The translations under genes and the position numbers were made by a program. From positions 58,284,008 to 58,348,007 of the forward strand of contig CM059973.1 of NCBI GenBank assembly GCA_030490835.1: a stretch of DNA of 64,000 nt, read 5' to 3'. A model generated the notes under the pieces. That model was not told the origin of the DNA, did not search any database, and worked only from the letters and a program-made list of their open reading frames with translations. This document shows, one piece after another, positions 38,101 through 59,840 of the stretch. The stretch's first letter is position 1; each line of letters starts with the position of its first letter. The DNA comes from Annona cherimola. Taxonomy: Eukaryota; Streptophyta; Magnoliopsida; Magnoliales; Annonaceae.

Positions 38101-39692
38101 GTGATGTTTTATGAAATTGTGCTAGCATATGGACATTTATGATGATAATGTATGGTGCACCAGAATAATGGATAGATCAATTGTAGAGACAGTCGGAGAT
38201 GGACCAAGGTCCACTCTACATATGACCAAGTCACTAAAGGATGGTAGGAGGTCAGCGGCGCCGTCCCTGAGATGAGAGAAGGATTAAGGAACAACCGCCT
38301 GGCTAGCGTGCTGTTATATGATGGATTCTCATCCAAAAGGTAAAATGATCAAATTGATAAGTGTCATTACTGGACGGGGAGAAATACGTTTGTATATGTT
38401 TTTCTTTTGAAAAACTCAGAAATTGGGATATAAAAGTATTTATACGAAAAGTTACCCTAAATGGGATTTTATGAGGCTATACAAAAAGGTTACCTTAAAA
38501 ATAGGGTATTTTACGCAAAAAATGTAAATAACAAGGACGAAATGAAATGCTTTCTATGCAAATGCTTTCATGAAAAAGGATTATGTGTATATGTCTTGTT
38601 TGCTATAAATAAGCCCCAAAATGGGGATTACGAAAAAGGGTTTATGTGGAAAATATTTTAGGACATAAAAATGTCCGTTTTCAAAAAGAATTTATGTGGA
38701 AAAATATTTTTAGGACATAAAAATATCCATTGCCAAAAGGATTTATGTGAAAAAAATGTTTTAGAACGTAAAAATGTCCGTTTCCAAAAAGGGTTTATGA
38801 GAAAAATATTTTGCACGTAAAAATGTCCATTGGCAAAAGAAGGTTTATGTAAAATTTCTTGAAACATTAAAAATGTTCATACAAGAATAAAGAGAATTAC
38901 CTAAAAAGGGTTATACGCATATGCATTGCCTTTGAAAAGCCCAGACGTGGCATACAAAAGGTTTATATGAAAAGATGTTTATGAAAATGTTTTAAAGGAA
39001 AGTGTTTGCCTAAAGATAAAATGATTACTTACTGAGTTATCGCTCACGATTTATTTTTTGAAACCTTAAACAGGTACCGGGAAGCTCAAGAGGTTGAGAA
39101 CCTGAGCAATTAAGGAAATGTATGATATGTATGAGATGATATTCATGTGTGCTAAAATGATTAGCTATGATGTATGGGATTGTGTGATTGAAAGTTTTAA
39201 GGTATGTTAACGTATGTGAACTTATTGAAAGTTCTAAGTTCTATATGAACAGATGGTTGAATGTATGTATACAAGTATGAATGTTGAATAGTTGATGATG
39301 AGTGAATTTTATATGATTAAGGCATGGCTAAGTTGATAAAACCAATGATGTGAGAGAACAAGATAGAAGTTTATGAATGATATACGTAGTTGATGACAAC
39401 TGTCAGGTTGTAAGATTATGAACAGGAATAAGGATGAAAGGGGAGTCAAAGAGTATTTTTAAAATACTAAATGCAACGATTCACAAATGTATTGTTGCTT
39501 ATGATATGAATGAAGTGAAATTTAAAGAAATGAAATGATAAAGGAAAAGGGACAAAATGAAAAAAAAAAATTAGACGAGATCCAATTACGAACCCGCCGC
39601 GTGATCAGGGCAACAATCCTGATTCACATTTACCAATCAATAGAATCTTGGAGTAAGACTCAGGATTGGACGCCTCGGGTTGGGGCACCACA
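35141..39692 (+). mobile_element. Ty3/gypsy-type solo LTR, 4.55 kb, perfect target duplication
   Basis: The ends are TGTGGTACCC and GGGGCACCACA, giving the inverted terminus TGTGGT...ACCACA. The 5-bp repeat GATGT flanks it exactly (35136-35140 and 39693-39697), and it interrupts a copia LTR. Inside there is no pol. A purine-rich stretch (36240-36360) is followed by a donor-like CAAGTAAGTG near 36397; an acceptor-like AACAG followed by GTACCGGGAAG lies near 39070. Such a layout is typical of large Tekay/Del-type LTRs, so a solo LTR is favoured over a complete non-autonomous element. Confidence 0.8.
38590..38880. repeat. ~51-bp tandem subrepeat inside the solo LTR
   Basis: About five units with TTTATGTGGAAAAATATTTT, then ACATAAAAATGTCC and a CAAAAAG tail. 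TTTATG starts occur at 38641, 38691, 38742, 38794 and 38844. It has no coding sense. Confidence 0.75.
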
Positions 39693-40443
39693 GATGTTGA
39701 AAGAAAGAAGACTTTAGTATGCGACTTGGGTGAAGTTGCACCCAAAGTTGACTCCTTGGATCGTAACGATCAGAAAAATTCGAACACATTAAATCCGTGT
39801 CATCTATTTCGTAACGTTCGAATTTATTCCCTCTCCATTTAAGACTCATAAAATGAAGAGAAGTGGGTTAGTTAGAGCAATTATTGAGCTTTCACCAACT
39901 TACGAGCATTAAAGTGATCATTCGAGCGCTTTACAAGAAAAACTATGTTAGTTATTTTCCAGTGCTTAAATATCTCATCAACTTCAAGCTCTACAAGTTC
40001 TTCCTCGTGCTGAATCTTTCTCTACATAATCTGCAAAGTGTATAATCTTCTCTCAATCTATTCTTTTGTAATCCTACTTGACTTGATATTGGAGACTAAG
40101 GTCAAATAAAGATAAGTAGTGTACAATTAGAGTGTGACTCACCACCTACTTATGTGATATTTGTAAAAGTCTCCTAGAGCTAGAATCTAGAAGAGAGCTA
40201 AGACTCTAGTTGTAATCTTATAAATATAGTGAAATCCAAGACGTAAAGGTGTGCTCTTGGAAGAGTGGAATGGGGAGGGTTGTCCCGAACCACTATAACT
40301 TCCTGTTTGATATTATTAATCTGCTTGCACTTCTATTATCCACGTTTTCATTCAAGGAGACTTAATTCACAAGGCATTAAGAAAAATACACCGAAAGAAA
40401 TTCAAATGAACCCAATGCACCCCTCCCCTTGGGTTTTGCCACA

Positions 40444-41300
40444 AACTCAGGACAAACACTTCTAACTTATAATCACAGCTCCAATTTTCATTTTTACCAA
40501 TCTAGTGTTTATCATTATAGAGATCAAGAGTTGAGGACCCAAAAGTGATCAAAATTCTCTAAAATATACAAAAATCCACATGCACAAAAGAAATTTTGGT
40601 TTTCTTATCTCTTTCACTTCTTAATTAATCCACAAATCAAACCATGAAATTTTCCTTTCTAGTACCCCCACACTTATATCTTTTTCTTTGTGGTTCTTTT
40701 AAAGTAAATAAATCTTGTTATTACCCTTGGTATTTCAAGAAAATTTGATATGTTTAGTACTAAGTCTAGCCTATCCCTGATCATATTTAAGATATCTAGG
40801 GATTTTTAGAAGTGGGTAACCAAAATAATAAGTAAACAAAATCTCTTTAATCATCTTCAACCAACGTACTGATATAAGTTGTAATTCAAAAGATTTTATA
40901 ACTAGAAATTCAAATCCAACTCAACACGTAAAAATAAGCCTCTTTCATCTTTTTTTCACTTATATACTAGAATTCTGCTTCAAAAAGGTTGAAAGCATGT
41001 TCTAAGTTATTCAAGAATCAATCATCATTTTCATGATGCAACTTCTTTAATTTTTAACAAATCACTTGTAAATAATTTGATAAGCACACAACTAGCTAAA
41101 AGATCAGTATTTGTAATATAAAACTTCTAAAAAGTTATCTTACTTTAAAAAATTAGAAAATATACCCTTTCTTAATATTTCATAAAAATCAATTTCTAAG
41201 ATAAATTTGAAAGGCAAGAAATATCCTCAAGGTAAGAAACCTACAAGTTTATTAATATCATTGTCCATAAGTAAAAGCATAATAACCAAAGGTATGAAAT
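40444..41300. other. No gene; probable Athila 3' non-coding or LTR region
   Basis: AT-rich sequence left of the Athila-type polypurine stretch. A second CCCCCACACTT near 40666 is of the same style as the one at 41316. LTR ends cannot be placed. Confidence 0.3.
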
Positions 41301-41306
41301 ATCTCC

Positions 41307-41327
41307 CCCTCCCCCACACTTAAACCA
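41307..41327 (-). other. Polypurine stretch of the Athila-like element
   Basis: The minus strand reads TTTAAGTGTGGGGGAGGGGG, the hallmark G-rich stretch found after the last ORF in Athila/Tat elements. Confidence 0.5.
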
Positions 41328-41869
41328 GTGTTGCCCCTAATGACAAGAAAGTTTAGAGTGAAACACATCTTTCATTGAAAAATAAAATATCAAAACAAAA
41401 ATTAAGAGAGTTAATCACGTATGTTCATTAGAGATTTCAAAAAAATTACCGCCATTCATTCATTTGTAAATCAATCACTACAAAATATATTTAATCCTCC
41501 TCTTCCTCATCCCAAGAATCAACAACTTCTTAAATGGAATCAAGCTTACGTAAGGTGACATAATTAAATTTAGTAAATTTAGCAATAGTTGTTATTGGTC
41601 ATGATATAACCTTGCCATGTGTCTGTTTGATTAATTCCTCCATTGAAACATAGCCATTTGATCAAGCAGGAAGAGGACTTTGGTCTAATGTGGACCCAAC
41701 GGTATCATCTTATTATGCTGGAAGCGGAACAATAGTGTCAGGTTGCATGTCTCCCTCCTCTTCCTCCATGTTATGTTCAAATTCAAAATCTGCCATTACA
41801 ACATCATCCCCTCATGATCAGTAGCTAGTTGTGCCTTAACCTTTGACAAAACAAATCCATTCCATTCTT

Positions 41870-42400
41870 TTTGAGTAATACCCACAATAATTATGATATC
41901 TAGACCAATGAACTAGTTTCCACCTATTCTAACAAGTTGGAACTCATCTATGGTTAATCGTAATTCTAAAGCTATCATGGTGACCAATCCACCCATAGAA
42001 ATATAACCATTGGGCAAACAAGACACCCAGAGCATATGATCCATCTTCCAAAGCCTTGTATTTAGCTTCTCACCTGCGGTCATGGCATGCAAAGCATATA
42101 ATTCCTACTTCCCTACCACCCTTGTGCTTAACCCTCTGCCAAAAATAGAATGTGATATGAATTATGCACATAATAAAGTACGAGGTCATAAATCTTTAGA
42201 CATGTTAGAGTTACAATACTTATCATTAGCCAAATCATCTCATTTTTGACCAATACCACACCTGATCTCCACGAAATGAACTGCCATATGGTGGAAAACC
42301 AAGTAAATCATCAATTTCACTCTTAGTCATGTCAAATTCTCACCCCCATCAACCTAAACTTATAAGTGCCCATCAAATTAGGACTATGCCTATCAATTTC
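41870..42400 (-). pseudogene. Athila ORF-1-type domain in the env position, decayed
   Basis: Minus-strand frames give SHSIFGRG, then ELYALHAMTAGEKLNT and MGGLVTMIALEL, matching the ATHILA ORF-1 family pattern (SIFGR...KELYALxAM...LNT...GGLVTxIAxAL). Upstream is KSEIDDLLGFPPYGSSFRGD. Frameshifts and stops break it. It lies 3' of the polymerase, the usual place of this ORF in Athila elements. No membrane-fusion or envelope features can be claimed. Confidence 0.55.
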
Positions 42401-43297
42401 ACATTCAGACTATTGAGAATCTTTAAATTGAGTTCTTTGTAAATAGGAGGGTAATGTAGTGCTAAACTCTATCTAACAACCTATGTTTTCTTAAAGACTT
42501 ACTATGCATGCATTTAGAATAAATATCTTATGTACTGACAAATAGTGTATCTATGATGCATTTCCTCATCTCTCATGGGCTAAGGCAACTCATAATGTGG
42601 AGGTGTTATGTTAAAATAGCTAACTTTTGCCTTAGACTCACTGTCCTTCTCTTGTGCCCACCTAAAGACAACTTTGATTGGTGTTGTGATAGAAAGAAAG
42701 GATTAAAATTTGGAATGATTTCAGATAGGTTTGAGAAGGACTTGGTTGGGGCAATTCAGCAAACACTTAAGGTGTAAGATGAAGTAATAGTACTAGAATT
42801 TCATTACCGAAAAACAGAAACCAAACTAAAATAAGCAAAAATCCTAGAAAAACCAAAATAAACATTGCAAACTAATGAAAATCCTGAATTAGCTTGCCTC
42901 TCGGGCGCTTGGTTTATAGTCATTAGTTCGACTACATTTGATTCTTATGAGTCCTTCAAAAGAATAAAAGCTACATTTAAACAATATCATCCCTAAAATA
43001 ATGTTCAACCTCTGCCCGTTGACAACGAATGCAAAATGGTTCAAACCATCTCAATTTTAACTTTCCTAAGAATAATTCTAATCTTGAATTAAACAACAAC
43101 ATCTACTAACCTGGCTTGAAGCTTCTATGAAAAATTTTCTTATCACACCATTTGTTCACCTTTTCTCTGTAAATCTTAGCAATCTTGTAGACTTCTACTC
43201 TAAACTCATCTAGCTCTTGTAATTGATGAATTCTTTTCTCACCTGCTGCTCTTATGTTAAATTTCAGGTGTTGAAATGCCGAGTATGCTTTATGCTA

Positions 43298-43585
43298 CTA
43301 TTTTAGTGGTAATTGAGAAGCTTTTCCAAAGAACCAATCTATATGGAAACGTACCAATTGGTATTTTGAATGTTGTTTTATAAAACACAATTCCTCGTCT
43401 AATTGCAGAAACCAATCTTTACTTACTAGGTTAATAGTCTTTGCCAAAATTCTCTTGATTTCCTTATTAAATACCTCTATTTTCCCACTTATTTGTGGAT
43501 GGTATGCTATTAAAATTTTATTCTTAACACTATTTTGTAAGTAGATTTTCAAATTGCTGATTACAAAAGTGGTATCCTTCATCAC
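43298..43585 (-). pseudogene. Ty3/gypsy (Athila-like) integrase core remnant
   Basis: The frame contains ILIAYHPQISGKIEVFNKEI, matching the conserved AYHPQTSGQxExxNREIK block with the third catalytic Glu (E of IEVFNKE). It ends in FHIDWFFGKASQLPLK, which parallels SPYxLVYGKACHLPVE of Athila integrases. Upstream catalytic Asp regions (43600-43760) are broken. Confidence 0.8.
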
Positions 43586-43767
43586 TGAAAATAGTACAAG
43601 GAGTGCCTAATCTTGTAAAAATATTTTTCTTTAGAAATTTGACACAACCTAAGCATCATTAACAGGACATGCAACTACTTCAACCCATTTAGAAACATAA
43701 TCAACAACCACAAGGATATAATTATTTTGAAATGATGTCTAGAAAGATCCTATCTATCCCCCATATG

Positions 43768-43965
43768 TCAAAAAGTTTCCATGATGTTCTTAAGAGGCAT
43801 CTCATATCTTCTCAAGATGTTACCCATTCTTTTGCACTTGTCATAATGCAGTATAAACATATAAGAATCACGAAATAAGGCTAGCCAAGATCTCTTTTTG
43901 CTCTTCTTTAGGAACTCATTTTGGAATGATTTGCTCTGCACATTATCTAAACAAAAATGGCTCAT
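43768..43965 (-). pseudogene. Integrase zinc-binding segment, Athila-like
   Basis: LALFRDSYMFILHYDKCKRMGNILRR parallels the family pattern PTLFRDS..FC..CD.CQ..G.I.RR. The first Cys of the CxxC pair is replaced (ILHYDKC), so the zinc site is damaged. It lies immediately upstream of the integrase core in the same orientation. Confidence 0.7.
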
Positions 43966-43979
43966 TCCAAAGATAATCC

Positions 43980-44571
43980 TTCACATTATGCAGAAAATTT
44001 TTCTTTTACTACCAAGATAAATTAGGTGGGAGCACACCGCTAACCAAATAATTCACAAAACCAACATAGCAAGGAACACTAACATTATCTATATGCAAAC
44101 AATTGTTCATTTAGAAAATTTTCATCAACCCTCCATGGTTGTTGTTGAAATTCTTCATTCTCCAGGCGAGAAAGATGGTTACCAATTAAATTTGCCATTC
44201 CTTTCTTATTACTTATCTCTAAATCAAATTTTGTAGAAGTAATACCCATTAAATGAGCCTTGGTTTTGGATCTTTCTTCTTAATCAAGTACTTAATTGTC
44301 AAATGATTCATATAGACAATCACCTTAGTACCTAAAAGATATGCATGGAGTTTGCCATATGTAAAATAATTCAATTGAGCATCAGAAAGAACTTTGCTAG
44401 CATAATAAATAAAATAAAAAAATTTATAACGCCATTGCCCTAAAATCGCCCCTACTATCTAATCATAGCATCACATGTAATTCGAAAGGCAAATTTCAAT
44501 CCGAAGTAACAATGATAGGGGACGATACATGCCTCTTCTTTGACTCATTAAAAGCTTGCAAACATGATTCA
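43980..44571 (-). pseudogene. Athila-like RNase H region, decayed
   Basis: The minus strand gives DESCLQAFNESKKR, NLPFELH and, further on, NKKGMANLIGNHLSRLENEE, all with counterparts in Athila RT-RNase H. The catalytic core is broken by frameshifts. Confidence 0.6.
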
Positions 44572-45250
44572 TCAAATACAAAAGGTGCATCTTTTCATGC
44601 AAATTTCAAAGAGGTTTTGTAATTTTTGAGAAATCTTTGATAAATTTCTTATAAAAAAACCTATATAGTCGAGAAAGCTATAAATGCCCTCAACTAATGT
44701 TGGAGGTGATAATTTCTTAATTTTGTTGATTTCAATTTCTGCTTTATATACCTTACGTCCTAGCACAATCCCATCTTCAACCATGAAGTAACATTTTTCT
44801 CAGTTCAAGACAAGACTAGTTTCTTCACATCTCTTCAAAACTTTAGCAAGGTTATTAAGGCATAAAATCACATGAATCACCAAAAATAAAAAAAATTATC
44901 CATAAATACCTATAAGAAATCCTCCATTATATCAGTAAAAATTTCCATAATGTATTATTGAAATGTGATGGGCGCATTGTAAAGTCCAAATAGTATCCTT
45001 TGGGAAGCAAACATCTCAAATGGGCACGTAAATGTGGTCTTCTTGGTGCTATTTGAATTTGATGATAACTTAGAATACCCATCAAGAAAATAGTAAAATT
45101 CCTTACCTACTAACTTGTCCAACATCTGATCGACGAAAGGTAAAGGAAAGTAATCCTTGCACATCGCCTTATTAAGCTTACAATAGTCCATGCAAATTTT
45201 CTACTCGGTGACTGTGCATGCAAATTTCATGAAAGTCATGACATGCTTGT
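44572..45250 (-). pseudogene. Athila-like Ty3/gypsy reverse transcriptase, 5'-truncated
   Basis: From right: MDYCKLNKAMCKDYFPLPF, then DQMLDKLVGKEFYYFLDGYS (first catalytic Asp in FLDGYS), TTFTCPFEMFASQRILFGLYN and PITFQ. Later come VEDGIVLGRKV and SFLDYIGFFIRNL in the thumb-connection region (44572-44784). Similarity stops at about 45255, so the element is truncated and no gag or 5' LTR is present. Stops between the pieces (around the YxDD region near 44880) show it is dead. Confidence 0.8.
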
Positions 45251-45384
45251 AATTTTATCTATTAAATGTCATAAGCATGAATACAAAAACTCATTTTTTA
45301 TAGGTATTCATATATTATATCATCTCAACTAGTATTACAATCAGGCATTGAGAAATTCTTACAATTTTCTAACAATATTCTAAA

Positions 45385-45572
45385 AATAGCAAACCAATAT
45401 TCCAATTATCCTAGACTATGGACTCTCCCACTTAAACCACAAAGAGAATAAATGCCATGCCACCACTTCTATGTAAACTGCTGCCTGCAGGTTTCGAACC
45501 AACATCTTCACTAGGAAGGAAAGATGTCGTACCACTAAGGCTAAGCCACTAAAAGTGATGGAAAAGAATGAA
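45385..45572 (-). mobile_element. tRNA-derived SINE candidate
   Basis: On the minus strand an A-box-like TGGCTTAGCCTTAGTGG (45532-45548) is followed about 40 bp later by a perfect B box GGTTCGAAACC (45490-45500), the internal promoter of tRNA-type RNA polymerase III genes. The intervening sequence does not fold into a convincing tRNA, and sequence continues beyond with GGCAGCAG and GGGAGAGTCC, as in plant SINEs. The 3' end and target duplication are not resolved. Confidence 0.5.
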
Positions 45573-45942
45573 TAGTGCAATATTTTTATTTTTAAAAAAT
45601 TTTTGATAACTTTTTATGCATAAAAATTTGATAATTTTTTATATTTGATTTTTTCTGTTACTAAAATAACCAAACACACATATTATAAACATGGATTTTA
45701 AAAAAATATCATTATTTGATTTGAAGCCGAACCTTGCCAATAAGAGTTTCTATCTTACTGCTGGTCCCAAGCCCCAGAAAAAAGCGAGGGTTGACATGTT
45801 AGGCTGGTAGTCGATGCTATTAAAAATCATCGCCGCATCTCTTATGGATTATGAAAATATGCTAAAAGTCATTAATGCTAGGGCGTCTCCTATAAGCGGT
45901 GCGGTGCAGCGGAGCCTGGCTGTAGTGAGAAATAAGTAGGGG

Positions 45943-46931
45943 TTGCTAGGGCATCTCCCCGAAAGTGATGTGCCACAACAACGCGTTGTGGCGAGAAGTC
46001 GGCAAAGGTTCCCATGCCTTTATGGACGTGATTTAGGGAAGAAAGTGGTACTAAAACACAAGGTCCATTTTGTCTCATGGAATGTTTGGATTCTTTCAAT
46101 GAAAAGTATGGAAGTAGTAGATGTTATGAGAATGAGAAGAATTAATATAGCATGCTTTCAAGAGACTAGGTGGAAAGGAGAGAAGGCTAAAGAGATTAAT
46201 AGATTTAAATTATGGTATATAGAAAATGATGGTAATAGAAATAGTTTAGGGATAATAGTAGAATATAAATTCATAAATAAAGTTGTAAATGTCAATAGAG
46301 TAAATGATAGAATTATTCAAATAAAACTTATAATAGGTGTAGAGGTTATAAATGTGATTAATGCTTATGCACCACAAGTAGGATTAGATGATAGAATCAA
46401 GAAATAATTTTGGGATAACTTAGACAGTGTGATGCAAAGGATACCTAACCAGGAAAAGGTTGTGATAGGTGGAGATTTAAATGGACATGTAGGAAAGGAG
46501 AATATAGGATATGAGAGAAGTTATGGAGGTTTTAGCTTTGGAATAAGGAATAAAATAGGGACTATCATTTTGGACTTTGCTATAGTATATGATTTGGTTA
46601 TAGCAAATACCTTATTTCAAAAACAAGATGAACACTTGATAACTTTCAAGAGTGGGATCAGTTCTAGCAAATAAATTTCTTCCTTATAAGAAAATTGGAT
46701 AGATCTCTTTGTATTAATTATAAGGTTATCTCAGGTGAGAGCTTAGCCATACAACATAAATTATTAGTGATGGACATATATACACAAAAAGAGTCTATAA
46801 AAACTAAAGGCAATATAATTCCAAAAATCAAATGGTGGAATTTAAAGGGAAAAAACATGAAACTTTTTAGTAAAAGAATGATAGAAAATGGAAAATGGAA
46901 CACACAAGAAGATGAAGTAGAATCAATGTGA
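45943..46931 (+). pseudogene. RTE LINE apurinic-like endonuclease domain, broken
   Basis: The frame from 45943 reads VHFVSWNVWILSMKS, RINIACFQETRWKGEKAKEI (catalytic Glu of QET), then INAYAPQVGLD, a TAA stop at 46405, and in the next piece VVIGGDLNGHVGKENIGYE (catalytic Asp/Asn) and FKSGISSSK. After another stop it gives DRSLCINYKVISGE. These are the ordered motifs of the exonuclease-endonuclease-phosphatase domain of RTE LINEs. Two stops prevent a full product. Confidence 0.85.
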
Positions 46932-47439
46932 GATAAAGTGAAAATTAACATAAAAGAAGTAGGATAAAGTATTATAGGAATATATAAAAATCGTAGATAC
47001 TCACATAGGGAAACTTGGTAGTGAAATAAGGATGTTCAAAAAGTTATAAATACTAAACAAGAAAAATTTTAAATATGACATAGAAATAAAAATAATAAAA
47101 ACTTACAACAATACAAACTATCAAAAAAAGCTACTAAAAAGATTTTTAGCGATGCTAAACAAAAAGTTTATAACAACTTATATGATAGATTAGGAACTAG
47201 ACAAGGTGAAAATGATATTTTTAAGTTGGCTAAATTACTAGAAAATAAAGGTAAAGATTTAACACATGTTAGATATGTTAAAAGTAAGACCAAAGAGTTC
47301 TAGTCAAAGATGATAATATTAAAGAAAAATGGAAAACTTATTTTTATAGTTTACTAAATGATACCCCACACGAACATTTAACATTAGATGTTAGTTTCAA
47401 TAGAGAAGAAAATAGAAATATCAGTTATTTCCTAAAAAT

Positions 47440-48790
47440 TTGAATATCTGAAGTAAAAGAAGTTCTAAGGAAAATAAAAATAGGAAAAGCCTTAGGCCCA
47501 AATAATATACCAATTTAGGTTAGCAAATTTCTTTAATAAGATTATAAAAATAAAGTTAATGGCAAGCGAATTGAGTAAAAGTATTATAGTCCTAATCTAT
47601 AAAAATAAGAGAGATATTCAAAATTATGCAAATTATCGTGGAATAAAACTAATGATTTATTCTATAAAATTATGGGAGAGAGTAACTGAACATAGACTAA
47701 GACGAGAAACTAATATTTTTGAAAATCAATTTGGTTTTATGCCAGAAAGATCAACCACCGAAGCTATTTTATTACTTAGACAACTTTTTGAAAAGTATAG
47801 GGAGAATAAAAAGAACTTATACATGATTTTTATTGATTTAGAAAAAACATATGATCGAGTATCAAGAAATTTAATATGACAAGTGATGAAAAAAAAGAAA
47901 TTAATAACAAATACATTGATATTATTAAATATATGTACGAGGGGGCTGTTACAAATGTGAAGACCATTAATGTAGATACTAATATTTTTTCAGTTAAAAT
48001 AGGTTACATCAAGGCTCAGCCTTGAGTCCTTATCTTTTTACCTTAGTAATAAATGAAATTACTAAACATCTTCAAGAAGAAGTATCATAATATATGTTAT
48101 TTACAGATAACATTGTTCTAATAGATGAAACTAAAGTAGGATTAAATTAAAAATTGAATAGGTGGGTAGATGCTTTAGAATCTAATGATTTTAGAATTAG
48201 TCGCACAAAAATTGAATATATGAAATGTAATTTTAATAATAGTGAGAACCTAGATGAGGAACCAATTAAGATTTTAGATCAAATAGTAATAAGAACTAAT
48301 CACTTTCAGTACCTAGGATTAATAGTTTAAAATAACAGGGAATTAAGAAAGATATAATACATAGAATTCAAGCGGAATGGAAGAAATGACCAAGTACGTC
48401 AGAAATTTTATATGACCATCGAGTTCTAATCAAACTAAAAGAAAAATTTTATAAGACTGCGATTAGACCCGCTATGCTTTATGGGGCAAAATGTTGAGCA
48501 GTTAAAGAACAATATATATAAAAAATGAGCATAGGGAAAATGAAAATATTAAGGTGGATGAGTGGTAAAACAAGAAAAGATAAAATTATGAATGAAATAA
48601 TTCGAGAAAAAGTGAAATCAATTTGTGATAAAATGAGAGAAAATAGATTAAGATGGTTTCGTCATGTTAAAAGGAGGCCTAAAATAGCACTGATTAGGAG
48701 AACATAGTCTATCAAAGTAGAAGATGGTGGGAGAATAAAAGGAATACTCAAAAAATTTAGATGGAAATAATTAAATAAGATTTAAAAATT
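47440..48790 (+). pseudogene. RTE LINE reverse transcriptase and C-terminus, broken
   Basis: Palm motifs appear in order: NYRGIKLMIYSIKLWERV, ENQFGFMPERSTTEAILLLR, FIDLEKTYDRV (47559-47879), then after frame changes a region where the FADD active site reads FTDN (near 48100), followed by KMSIGKMKILRWMSGKTRKD and RENRLRWFRHVKRR (48525-48707), the RTE C-terminal signature. Loss of the active-site Asp and many stops show it is dead. Confidence 0.85.
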
Positions 48791-48907
48791 ATTAAAAAAT
48801 TAGTCTTAAATCATCAAGAATGACGTAACAGAATTCATGCAGCCGATTTCACCCCGATGAAAAATGACTTATGATGACGATGACAATATGATTTGATTTG
48901 AAGTCGA

Positions 48908-49205
48908 TTGGAAATTTTAGCAGTCGAACACGAGCACTTTCCTAACATCCCCACCCTGCGGACCCACCGTCCACTAGTCCAAGCGTCCACCCAAATTTTC
49001 AACGTGAACAAAACACCACGCCCGCCGCCGACCTTTCGAGTTTAGCCTTCGCCTTTTTGGCAGCCAGCATAGCTACTTGCAAATGTGATTCGCGAGTATC
49101 GTTCTCGTCTTCTCGAGTTCGCACCATCCCCATTTTCTCGAGTATTATATTATATACAGACGCCATCTGCAGGAACACAGCCTCAGCTCCAGCTCTCTTT
49201 CGCCT

Positions 49206-49250
<45 letters not shown>

Positions 49251-49293
49251 TCACTGTCTCTCTCTCTCTCTCTGGATCTTTGCCTCCATCTCG
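48908..49293 (+). promoter_or_regulatory. Promoter and 5' leader of the OPR gene
   Basis: The region between the LINE target site and the ATG is GC-richer than its surroundings. A TATA-like TATATAC lies at 49151-49157, which would put transcription start near 49180-49190. The leader then carries (TC)15 at 49217-49246 and (TC)8 at 49257-49272. CT microsatellites in the 5' leader are common in plant genes. No ATG precedes the chosen start within the leader. Confidence 0.5.
49217..49272 (+). repeat. (TC)n microsatellites in the OPR leader
   Basis: Fifteen then eight TC dinucleotides, separated by TTACTCACTG. A third, shorter TC run and four TGTC tetramers lie just after the exon 1 donor (49368-49410). 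Confidence 0.9.

Positions 49294-59840
<10,547 letters not shown>

Larger units (their letters stand above)
34487..40443 (+). repeat. Copia (SIRE-like) LTR in + orientation, split by a gypsy solo LTR
   Basis: The outer pieces (34487-35140 and 39693-40443) join into an LTR of the same family as that of the 12-24 kb element, in the opposite orientation. It has a TG start (TGATTATTAACAAC), repeated AAGTCGACTC / CGACTTGGGTGAAGTT subrepeats, and GGGTTGTCCCGAACCACTAT near 40278, whose reverse complement occurs at about 12182-12200. The C-rich end (CACCCCTCCCCTTGGG) is typical of copia LTR ends. Internal sequence is not found on either side, so it may also be solo. The right end is approximate. Confidence 0.6.
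45731..48890 (+). mobile_element. RTE-clade LINE, near full length, 17-bp target duplication
   Basis: The ends are set by the repeat ATTTGATTTGAAGYCGA at 45714-45730 and 48891-48907 (one C/T difference). The element has a leader with two similar TGCTAGGGCRTCTCC stretches, an endonuclease-RT ORF, and a 3' end in GATGACGATGACAATATG, the short-repeat tail typical of RTE. There is no poly(A). The coding region carries several stops. It ends about 0.4 kb before the OPR start codon and in the same orientation. Confidence 0.9.

Noticed and set aside
45490..45550. Functional tRNA gene on the minus strand
   Set aside because: A and B boxes are present, but the acceptor and anticodon stems do not pair convincingly and sequence continues as in a SINE.
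46718..46951. Minus-strand ORF in the RTE LINE
   Set aside because: It is the antisense shadow of the LINE endonuclease region.
49057..49293. Longer OPR N-terminus starting upstream of 49294
   Set aside because: The upstream frame is translated CT-repeat leader (runs of Ser-Leu), begins without an ATG, and precedes the TATA-like box.
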